The position numbers and the translations under genes are program-made. A stretch of 64,000 nt of DNA from assembly GCA_028335825.1 (NCBI GenBank), contig JAIOKI010000009.1, positions 124,001 to 188,000 of the forward strand, written 5' to 3'. Source of the DNA: Nosema muscidifuracis (lineage: Eukaryota > Microsporidia > Nosematidae). The notes under the pieces are model-generated. The model did no database searches, was not told the DNA's origin, and was given only the letters and a program-made list of their open reading frames with translations. Shown here piece by piece: positions 39,115-47,589 of this stretch (position 1 is its first letter; each line of letters begins with the position of its first letter).

Positions 39115-39603
39115 TTAAAATAATTCCAAATAAATACCTGTATATGATATTAAATATACTGTCTTTTTTTAAATAAAATATAATTAATGACAAATCAAGT
39201 CTTAATTCTGTAAAAACAATAATAAAAAAATGTATTAAATTAGTAAATTAAAAATATAAGAAATTTTAAACGTGTATACGAATTTTATGGAAGTATAGGT
39301 AGAGCAATGATTAAAGTCTATGCTGGTAATTTAAAATAATTTTTCAATAAACTATTAAATAATGTTTAAGAAAACTATTAAATAATAAATTAATAAATAA
39401 CATTTAAATAAATTAATACATAATAAACTTTCAATTATATTTAAATAAATTATTAAATAATTTATTAATTATTTTAAATTAATATTAATGACGTGTAATA
39501 AATTTATTTGAAACTTTATTAATCTAAAACAAAGATATTAATAAAATATATAAAAACCACTTTTTAATTAAAAAACATTATTAATATTTTTCAATAACCC
39601 TTA
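39115..39603 (+). other. Spacer of duplication copy 2
   Basis: Carries the conserved block 39250-39335 (two differences from 34285-34370) and ATGACAAATCAAGTCTTAAT, also shared with copy 1. No complete frame. Confidence 0.55.
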
Positions 39604-39930
39604 ATGTTATTTTATATTCTTCATATACTTGCATCTTTTGATATTGATAAAATAAATACTTATATTTATAGTTATATACTCTATGATGGTATTAAAACTA
39701 AAAATGCATTTGCTACTTCAATACAACTCTACAGCTCATTATCTAATTATTTAGACTTAATTAAAAAAATTGATCCCGATAGAAAAAAAAAATATGGATT
39801 TAATCAAGAACACGAAGAATGTATCCAAATTATTCTGTCAAATCTTAGTAAAAAATTGAAAGAAGTTGTACCAACTTATGAGGAATATAAAAGAAGAATG
39901 GAAAAAAATAAAGATTGCAGTATTTTATAA
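39604..39930 (+). CDS. Small secreted protein with CaaL C terminus, family C copy 2
   Basis: 108 residues, paralogue of 34651-34977. The first 30 residues are nearly identical (MLFYILHILASFDID), while the centre has many charged substitutions. The end, VPTYEEYKRRMEKNKDCSIL, keeps the terminal CSIL exactly. That the CaaL box survives while the centre diverges suggests selection on the C terminus. Start after ATAACCCTTA, identical to copy 1. Confidence 0.72.
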   Translation: MLFYILHILASFDIDKINTYIYSYILYDGIKTKNAFATSIQLYSSLSNYLDLIKKIDPDRKKKYGFNQEHEECIQIILSNLSKKLKEVVPTYEEYKRRMEKNKDCSIL

Positions 39931-40012
39931 TTAAAAGTTATTTTTTTATTAATAATAATGGTGTAAAAGATAAAATATATTTTATCAATATTTTTATAAC
40001 AGAATTATATCT

Positions 40013-40312
40013 TAGATAAAAAAAATTATATATTTTGAAGAAGACTCTTAATTAAATTATCATAAGAAGTCTTAAATAAGATATTTTCACTCTCAACTAA
40101 TCTAATACTAAACATTATAAAAGAACATTAAAAAATAGATTTATCTATTATTTAGAAAATAATTATAAAATATTTTAGTTAAACGAGTTTTGTATTGAAT
40201 TAATTCACTAGAATACTTAAATTAAATTTATACAAAACTCGTTTAACTAAAATATTTTATTATGGCATTATTAAAAAATATACATTTCGTATTATAAAAA
40301 AATATAAAAAAA
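40013..40312. other. Intergenic with a long inverted repeat
   Basis: AT-rich spacer containing the perfect inverted repeat described at 40165-40260, just downstream of the minus-strand tRNA. Confidence 0.6.
40165..40260. repeat. Perfect 31-bp inverted repeat
   Basis: Bases 40165-40195 and 40230-40260 are exact reverse complements (core TTAGTTAAACGAGTTTTGTA), separated by 34 bp. The arms include CG-containing unique sequence, so they are not a simple AT palindrome. It could be a short terminal-inverted-repeat element, a transcribed hairpin, or a structure near the 3' end of the tRNA. Confidence 0.9.
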
Positions 40313-40390
40313 GCCACCGCTTGGAATCGAACCAAGGACATTTAATGATTCAGCAAAGAGATTAACGTTCTCCCACTGAACTACAATGGC
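40313..40390 (-). tRNA. tRNA with a 7-nt insertion in the anticodon loop (identity unsettled)
   Basis: Cloverleaf on the minus strand, 78 nt: acceptor GCCATTG with CGGTGGC; D arm GTTC/GAAC; T arm CTTGG TTCGATT CCAAG. The anticodon stem TTAAT/ATTAA encloses 14 nt (CTCTTTGCTGAATC) instead of 7, consistent with a 7-nt intron after position 37. If the intron is canonical the loop would be CT-CTT-T..C, anticodon CTT (Lys). Another register places TTG (Gln). A degenerate tRNA is also possible. Confidence 0.65.
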
Positions 40391-40869
40391 TTTTAAAAAA
40401 AGCACGGTATTTATAAAATAAATAATAATTATATAAAAGATATTAAATTATTTATATATTATAATATATGTGTACTTGACATATTTGAGGTTAAATATAA
40501 CAATATTTTTTTGTAATGTATCATTAAATCACAAAATACTATTTAATGATGTTCTATAAATCAATATTTAATAATTAATTTATTCTTTTTATAAATTCTC
40601 ATTATCTTAAAATTTAATTAGAAATGTCAATAAGAATATTCAATAGAAAGATTCTAATATAAAATTAATCTAATCTAGTAGATTTTCCAAATTATAAAAT
40701 TAGATTTATAAGTAAATAATTTATTACTAATTTTGATATTTTTAGTAACGATTTAATTAAAAACGATTTCTTAAATAATTTATCATATTAATTAATGATA
40801 AATAAAATTACTAGATATATTTTGTATTATTCATTTATAAAACTATAATAAAAATTTTACCCTTATTTT
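40391..40869. other. Intergenic
   Basis: AT-rich with no ORF or array recognised. It ends in ATTTTACCCTTATTTT before 40870. Confidence 0.55.
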
Positions 40870-41274
40870 ATGAATATCTTTTATTTAATACCATTAGTTG
40901 CTCTAACCAATACAACTGAATCAACAGTCTATAAAAGATCTAATGAAAGTTCTTTGTTACACGAAGATAAAATAAGTAAGACTGATAAAGATAAAATAAA
41001 TAAGACTGATAAAGATGAAATAAATAAGACTGATAAGGATAAAATGAGAAAGAATAAGAAAGAAAAAATAAATAAGAATAAGAAAGAAAAAATAAATAAG
41101 ACTGAAGAAGAAAATTTAGATAAAATTAATAAGAATAAAAAACAACCTTCTTCAGAAGAGATAAAAAAAGCAATTAAGACATTATCTGTTGGATGTTTAG
41201 TAATATCAGCTGTATTGTTTTTTATTATTTACCTTTTAAAGAAACTTTTCTTTGCTATAATTGGGTTGATATAA
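40870..41274 (+). CDS. Secreted/membrane protein with Lys-rich repeats
   Basis: 134 residues, unrecognised. Signal-like start MNIFYLIPLVALTNTT, then a very basic repetitive centre (KTDKDKIN three to four times, then KNKKEKIN twice), then a C-terminal transmembrane segment (CLVISAVLFFIIYLLKKLFF). First of a run of plus-strand genes (40870, 42086, 42896, 43702, 44611) that share a signal-like N terminus beginning MN or MK and a C-terminal membrane span, with little similarity in between. Start after TTTACCCTTATTTT. Confidence 0.65.
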   Translation: MNIFYLIPLVALTNTTESTVYKRSNESSLLHEDKISKTDKDKINKTDKDEINKTDKDKMRKNKKEKINKNKKEKINKTEEENLDKINKNKKQPSSEEIKKAIKTLSVGCLVISAVLFFIIYLLKKLFFAIIGLI

Positions 41275-42085
41275 ATTAAAGAATTTTTTAGATTAAAATT
41301 AATCGGGTTCTTATTGTTTTTTATAAATAATTGATAAATTTCTTATGTCAATAAATACCATTAAAAATAATTTCTTATCTCTATAAATACTATTAAAATA
41401 ATTTATTATGTCAATGAACTATTAAAATATCATTTTTAATCAAATTTAATTTAGAAGGTAACAAAATGCTTTATTTATTTCTTTAAATATTTAATTAATT
41501 TTTATCAAGTAATAGTAAAGATAAAATATTCTTATTTTTATTTTAACTGTCAGATTTATTTAATATAATCTATTATAATATTATTAAATATTTATCTTGG
41601 TATGAATTCATATACTAGATTTATAATATTATTATAGATTATATTGGATAAATTTTGATCAGTGATAATGATATTAAAATATAAATTAAGCTTTTTTTAT
41701 TATTTTTTATAAGTAACTAAAATAGAAATTATAAAAAAGAAATTTCAATTACTTTTATTTTGGTGAAAATAAATTTGAATTTATAAAAGCTATAATTAAA
41801 ATATATAATCAATTATTCAAAACATATAATCATATAATTATATTAATATATTCACTATTTATAATCAATTATTCAATATATTTAATATTCAAAATATTTA
41901 ATCAATTTATAAATAACATTTAATTTATCAATCTTAATTTATTTAAAATTTAATTTATCATTTTAAGATATTTAATTATAGCTTTTATAAGTATATATTT
42001 TAAAAAACAGTTATTTAATTAAATTGATAAAAATGTTTCTCTCTATTATAATCCTTTTTATATAATAAATAATTTAGCCCTTATA
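41275..42085. other. Intergenic
   Basis: AT-rich; short repeats of AATATATTCAATTTATAA type lie around 41800-41960. No gene seen. It ends in TTTAGCCCTTATA before 42086. Confidence 0.55.
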
Positions 42086-42337
42086 ATGAATATTCGAAAT
42101 TATGTTACTATTTTATTCTCTTTAATTATCTGTATTGAAGCAAGTTCTGGAATACTTGAATCTATGGGAAATGGCTTGAATGAGGTTTGTGTATTTTTGG
42201 AATCAGTAGTATTTGAAAGAAAAGCAGTTAAGTATGCTAAAGATGCATGTTTTGCTTTTTTAAAAATGGCTTTTGGTATTGCTGTGTTAATATGTATTAT
42301 TTATGCTATTATTTGGATAATAAATCTTTGTTTTTAA
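42086..42337 (+). CDS. Small two-span secreted/membrane protein
   Basis: 83 residues, unrecognised. Signal-like MNIRNYVTILFSLIICIEAS, a short amphipathic centre with two cysteines, and a C-terminal hydrophobic helix (MAFGIAVLICIIYAIIWIIN). It belongs to the architectural group beginning at 40870. The start lies 5 bp after AGCCCTTAT. Confidence 0.62.
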   Translation: MNIRNYVTILFSLIICIEASSGILESMGNGLNEVCVFLESVVFERKAVKYAKDACFAFLKMAFGIAVLICIIYAIIWIINLCF

Positions 42338-42392
42338 TCAGAAAAAAATTAGAATTTATATTTAAATAGTACTTGTTATAAAATAAAAAAAC

Positions 42393-42473
42393 GACAACGG
42401 CTGGATTCGAACCAACGCAGGACACGCCTAACGGATTTCAAATCCGTCGCCTTAACCACTCGGCCACGTTGCC
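42393..42473 (-). tRNA. tRNA-Ser (anticodon TGA)
   Basis: An 81-nt type II tRNA on the minus strand: acceptor GGCAACG with CGTTGTC; D arm GCCGAGTGGTTAAGGC; anticodon stem ACGGA/TCCGT with loop TTTGAAA (anticodon TGA, reading TCA); a long variable arm; T arm with GGTTCGAATCC. No intron. Confidence 0.96.
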
Positions 42474-42895
42474 TTAAAGGGAATGTTTTATATTAGTACT
42501 AAAATATATTAATTTAAAATGTTATTTATATAAATAAGTTACTTTAAAAAGATATATTAAAAAAATAACTCGTATTATTTTATATCAAAATACATATATT
42601 GTATTTATTAATAAATGGTCTAAAACTCATTCTAATATAATATAAATTAGAAATATTTTATGATTTTAAGAAAGACAACATAGCTTGAAAAATTATTCCT
42701 TTAATTCACTATTCATTTATTTTACTTGTAAAATTTAATAATTCAGTTTATTAATAAACTTTTTAGTATTTGATTTATAAACGAAGGTTGTTCAAGAGTG
42801 TGAATTCCATAAATTATTTTTTTGGTCTCCTAATAATTTTTCTGTAATAAAATTATATTTTGAATATAACTAATTTTTAATTAAAGAATGACCCT
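42474..42895. other. Intergenic
   Basis: AT-rich, no gene recognised. It ends in AAAGAATGACCCT before 42896. Confidence 0.55.
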
Positions 42896-43159
42896 ATGAA
42901 AATATTTAAGGTAATCATCTTGTTTTTTACTTTAATAAAATATAGTGAACTGAAAAAAATTAGAAAAGATTTTACAATTCTTGAAACATCTCCTGTAAAA
43001 AATAGTAACAAAAATAATCTGTCATTAGGTGAATGTTTATTTGGAGATTCTATTTTTAATTATTTTTATGTTCCTGTATTTGCTTATATTATAATTGCAT
43101 TGTTTATTGGTATTGCAATTTTAATTGGAGGATTTATGGTTAATAAATTTAATTATTAG
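42896..43159 (+). CDS. Small secreted/membrane protein with C-terminal span
   Basis: 87 residues, unrecognised. Signal-like MKIFKVIILFFTLIKYSE, a Lys/Asn-rich linker, then a long hydrophobic C terminus (FAYIIIALFIGIAILIGGFM). Same architecture as its neighbours at 42086 and 43702. The start directly follows GACCCT. Confidence 0.65.
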   Translation: MKIFKVIILFFTLIKYSELKKIRKDFTILETSPVKNSNKNNLSLGECLFGDSIFNYFYVPVFAYIIIALFIGIAILIGGFMVNKFNY

Positions 43160-43701
43160 ATTTAATATAAAAATATATTAAAAAATATTTTTTAAAATAA
43201 ATATGTACATTATTTATTTATTAAAATGAATATGTACAATATAAATTTATTAAAATAACTATGTACATTATAAATTTATTAAAAAACTATGTACATTATA
43301 AATTTATTAAATAACTATTTACATTATAAAATTTATTATCATTTATTAAATATTTATGTACATTAGAAAATTTATTAATTGTTGATCAAAAATAAAATTA
43401 TTTATAATATTAAAAAACAGTCTGTTAATATTTTTTTAAATAATAAATTCTTCTATAAAGAGTTTTCTAAAATGACTAAATAATTTAATAATTGACTCTT
43501 TTAAATTATTTAATAATTTAGTGTAAAGATCTTTACATTTTATAATAAGTAAATGAATATTATTGGTTGATAACTAATATATAAACATATTTATTATGGC
43601 TTAAGACTATTCGTATAATAAAAATATATAAATATTTAATAAAGCTTAATCTTTAATATATTTTAATTAATTTATATTAAAAAATTGATAACATACCCAT
43701 A
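43160..43701. repeat. Intergenic with tandem repeat
   Basis: At 43200-43380 a unit with ATGTACATTATAAATTTATT recurs about five times. The 14-bp palindrome GTAAAGATCTTTAC lies at about 43523-43536. No gene seen. Confidence 0.7.
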
Positions 43702-44013
43702 ATGAATATATTTTATCTAGTAATTCTATTTATAAATTTAATATTATGTGTTGATCATAATAAAAGATTAAAAATGCTAAAATCTCAAGATGAAAAAAAC
43801 TCTTCAAAAAAACTTAAATTTAGTGATGGTTCAATTCAGGGGTCTCTCTTCGATATAATGCTTTATGCTTATTTTAAGGCTAAATTTAAGGCTTATTGTG
43901 ATCTTTTAAGACAAGTTTTTTATGAAACTGTTATACCATTGTTAATTTTTGCTGTTTTATTTTTATGTGGATATAAAGTTATAACTTATTCTTATAATAA
44001 AATCTTTACGTGA
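43702..44013 (+). CDS. Small secreted/membrane protein with C-terminal span
   Basis: 103 residues, unrecognised. Signal peptide MNIFYLVILFINLILCVDH, close to that of 40870 (MNIFYLIPLVALT). Then a Lys/Ser-rich linker and a hydrophobic C-terminal helix (VIPLLIFAVLFLCGYKVITY). Start after ATACCCATA. The shared signal sequence with 40870 suggests common descent despite different centres. Confidence 0.65.
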   Translation: MNIFYLVILFINLILCVDHNKRLKMLKSQDEKNSSKKLKFSDGSIQGSLFDIMLYAYFKAKFKAYCDLLRQVFYETVIPLLIFAVLFLCGYKVITYSYNKIFT

Positions 44014-44430
44014 ATTTAATTTATAATAATTAGTTATTTGGGTTTCAACTAGAAAATTATATTTTTAATTAATTTTTTATTATAATTTTAATAGATATAT
44101 TTTTTTTGATTATTCTATTTCTTAATAGATTTATTAAGATGTTCTTGATTCTGTAATAATTTAAAAAAATAGAAATATTTATTGGTAAATTAAAATCAGT
44201 ATAGAAGAAAACAAATCAGAATAGAAGAAAAATTAATAATTCAAACATTTTCTTTTAAATATTTTTAATGTTATAATAAAATCAACACTACAAGATTTAT
44301 AAATTTTTAGTTATGATGATATTACAGATTTACTTTTAAAGAGGTTTATGACTCAATAAATTATTTTTTATAATAGATATTACAATTAATAAAACCGTTA
44401 ACTTTTAAAATAATCTTTCATTATATTTTA

Positions 44431-44614
44431 AAACCCTTCTTTAAAAATGAGTCATCTAAAATGATATTTATATTAAAAACCCTAATAATAATAGATATCT
44501 TTAATTTATTAAAAAACTCTTCTTTAAAATAAATATCAGAAATGATATTTAAAGTATAAAACCCTTCTAATAATAGATAATTTTAATTTATTAAAAACCC
44601 TTCTTTAAAAATGA
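44431..44614 (+). repeat. Tandemly duplicated initiator/start region
   Basis: AAACCCTTCTTTAAAAATGA occurs exactly at 44431-44450 and 44595-44614, with two altered copies between them near 44510 and 44557. The first ATG leads to only five codons (MSHLK); the second opens the frame at 44611. A duplicated start region has produced a decoy initiation site. Confidence 0.75.
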
Positions 44615-44867
44615 ATATATTTAATTTATTTACAATCATACCATCCATCATAAAATGCAACAATGAAAAACAAAAAATTAGAACCTGTGAAGATGTTTCA
44701 ATAAGAAACATTCACCAAAAAAAAATGAAACAAGACTTTTCCAAAATAAAATAAATGAAGCTACTCGTCGTATTAACCCAGAAGAAGAACTTTCAGTTGA
44801 TTTGATTCTAGCAATTATATTTCCTATAATAATTATGTTAGTAATATTATTTTGGATGATTTTTTAA
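44611..44867 (+). pseudogene. Secreted/membrane gene with a frameshift in an A run
   Basis: From ATG 44611 the frame encodes signal-like MNIFNLFTIIPSIIKCNN and about 45 residues before stopping at 44752-44754. A different frame then encodes a hydrophilic stretch and a C-terminal transmembrane helix (LILAIIFPIIIMLVILFWMI) ending at 44867, the architecture of the neighbouring small genes. The change of frame is most simply placed at the nine-A run near 44717-44725. It may be a real pseudogene, a homopolymer sequencing error, or slippage. Confidence 0.55.
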
Positions 44868-45686
44868 TAAATTAATTATTTAAAAGTTTGTTTTATTATC
44901 AGTTAATTAAATAAAAAAATATATTTAATTTTTAACAACTAGAAAATAGTAATTGTTTTAATATCATTTAAAATATATCTTGTATAAAAATAGAGATAAT
45001 TAATTTAAAAAAGACACTTCTAATTTATTAAAATATAATTTTTATTAAGTATATTTTCTATCTTCTTTAATTTGATCATAAATCTATGAAATATTTATCA
45101 GTTGTAATTTAAAATAAAAATATCTTTTCTTTTGTCAAGATATAGGTCTTGTAAAATTGGTCATTAGATCTTACATAATCAAGTATAAAATAATTTATTA
45201 AAATAAAGTATTGTTTTATTTTATCAGATATTTATAATCATCTAAATATTTGTTCTATAATAAAAAATTAATTTAGAAATAATTTCCGTTATTTTTAAAT
45301 TAAATTATATAATTTATTTTTATAAGAGGTTATTTTAAATATAACAATTTGTAATAAGAAGAGAATCTAATTAATAAACTAATGATTTAATATTTAGAAC
45401 CTTCAATTTATAATTATAAACCCAAATTCAAATATATTTCTATATCTTCCATTCAAAAACGTAACACTTAAAGATATTTTTTAATTTAAACCCAAATTCA
45501 AATATATTTATAATATTTCTGGATCTCCCATTAAAAAAAGTAACACTTAAAGATCTTTTTTAATTTAAAATAAAATTCAAATATATTTCTAATATTTCTA
45601 TATCTTCCATTTAAAAAGGTAACACTTAAAGATATTTTTTAATTTAAAATAAAATGAATAATATTTTAATAAAGAAAATCTTAATA
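44868..45686. repeat. Intergenic with a ~105-bp triplication
   Basis: Three imperfect copies of a unit containing AAATTCAAATATATTTCTA, CCATTNAAAAA and GTAACACTTAAAGAT lie at about 45418-45655. The rest is AT-rich. No gene seen. Confidence 0.75.
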
Positions 45687-46307
45687 TTAATTATCCCTAA
45701 ACAAACCACCAACAATATAAAATAGTATATTCACACTAATAGTATAATAAAGATTATATATACAAGTACAAAAATATGCTATACTACGTGGTATAAAAAG
45801 TATTACTGTCTCACATAATGACTCTTCATCTTCATCTTCTTCTTTTTTTCTTTCTGATTGACGAACTCTTATAGAATTATCTTCCTTATTTTTTACCTCC
45901 ACTTTTTTAATTTCACACTTAGGTAATCTTTCAGCTGTTTCTATTTCTCTCATTCTGATCTCACAATCACATGGTGTATAATCTGACCCAAACTGAATTT
46001 CGTTATCAGGTTTCTTAAAGAGATCCTTACGATCTCCATTTGATTCATTATATTTTAAGACATACCTTCTTATTACATCAAGGTCTCTTTTATGTCTTCT
46101 TAATCCCATATGATTAGTCAAACCTCCTTCAGGAAAATCATATAAATGTTCATCCCTATTATCATTTGATTCAATTTTTCTCTCAGTATCTTCTTCTGGA
46201 TCTCTAAAAACCATCTCTCTTACACACAAGTTTTTTTTATTAGATTTAGCTGTTAACATGTTAGTTATAACAATTAACCAAATAATTCTTGAATATTGAT
46301 ATCTCAT
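45687..46307 (-). CDS. Secreted or membrane protein, charged, C-terminal hydrophobic
   Basis: 206 residues from ATG, unrecognised. Signal peptide MRYQYSRIIWLIVITNMLTA; a long charged part with a Cys-x-Cys (TPCDCEI) and an acidic Lys/Glu region (ERKKEEDEDEESLCE); then a hydrophobic C terminus (AYFCTCIYNLYYTISVNILF). The frame can be extended four codons to TTG, but that TTG overlaps the initiator TTTGCCCTTCGTT and the signal peptide starts at ATG 46307. It marks the right end of the accessory island. Confidence 0.65.
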   Translation of the reverse strand: MRYQYSRIIWLIVITNMLTAKSNKKNLCVREMVFRDPEEDTERKIESNDNRDEHLYDFPEGGLTNHMGLRRHKRDLDVIRRYVLKYNESNGDRKDLFKKPDNEIQFGSDYTPCDCEIRMREIETAERLPKCEIKKVEVKNKEDNSIRVRQSERKKEEDEDEESLCETVILFIPRSIAYFCTCIYNLYYTISVNILFYIVGGLFRDN

Positions 46308-47589
46308 AACGAAGGGCAAAGTATTTTAATTTTTATTTATATATTTTAATATTTTTAATTATTTATAGTGTAATAATATTTATTGTAATATTATTCATAT
46401 ATAAACAAATATTTCTTGTTATAAAAATTATTTGTCATTTTTTAATGTAAAAACGAATTTTTATATTAAATTTTAAAGTAATTTATCAAAAACAAAGTTT
46501 GATAAATTATTTATTTTTAGAAGTTTATTCTTATAATATTTTCAAAAAAGGAATTAATTTTATATCAAAATGGTATTTAATTTGATATTTTATAAAAATA
46601 CGATTACGTATACAATTGATGATTAAAGTTTATGATTAAATATTTAAAGTTTATTATTAAATATTTAAAGTTTATTATTAAATATTTAAAGTTTATAATT
46701 GAATATTTAAAGTTTATAATTAAAGACTTAAAGTTTATAATTGATAATTATAGTTTATAATTAAAGACTTAAAGTTTACAATTAAATAATTATAGTTTAT
46801 AATTAAAGACTTAAATTTTACAATTGATAATTAAATTTTATAATTTACATTTTTGAAATAATATTTTATCAAAAGATAATTAAAGTTTATAGTTTATAAA
46901 AATATGATTAGAGTTTATGATTTATCAAATATGATTAACTTCTATAATTAAAATTTTGTATATATTTAATTAATTTTATTTTGATGGATAAGTCTAAATT
47001 AAATTTAAAAATTCAATTAAGAATAAACAAAGACAAATAAAGAAACTTTATTTATATCTTAAAATAATATATAAATATTAAATATCAATAAGAAAAATAA
47101 TTTGATATTCTTATTACAATATTCTGTAAATAAATTAAAAAATTATAAAGTGATTGATTTTATTATAAAATATTTAACTTAAATAATGAATATAATAAAA
47201 AATTTAACTTAACAACTTTTATAAGTTCAATATTCTTTTATAATTTAATAGTTCTTAATATTTTTTTATAATTTAAGAGTCTTTAAATATTATTTATAAA
47301 ATCAATATTTGAATTACTTAATTTACTTGCTATTTTAACTTATTTATTTTATAACTTAATAGTTCTTAATATTATTTTATAACTTAATAGTTCTTAATAT
47401 TATTTTATAACGTCTTAAAGTATTCTTTTATAACGTCTTTAAATATTCTTTTATAACTTCTTTAAATATTCTTTTATAACATCTTTAAATATTCTTTTAT
47501 AACGTCTTAAAATATTACTTTATAGCATCTTTAAATATTCTTTTATAACGTCTTTTCTTATATTTGTAAAATTTATATTTTTCACCCTC
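46308..47589. repeat. 1.3-kb intergenic with two arrays
   Basis: At 46620-46870 units with AAAGTTTATAATTAAAGACT recur about ten times. At 47215-47560 units with TTCTTTTATAACGTCTTTAA recur about ten times, leading up to TTTTTCACCCTC before the Pol I start. No gene seen. Confidence 0.75.

Larger units (their letters stand above)
38612..40012 (+). repeat. Segmental duplication, copy 2
   Basis: Counterpart of 33600-35055 with the same two genes in the same order. The left edge abuts the folded block at 38515-38611, which has no counterpart in copy 1. The right edge is at AACAGAATTATATCTTAG. Confidence 0.85.
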
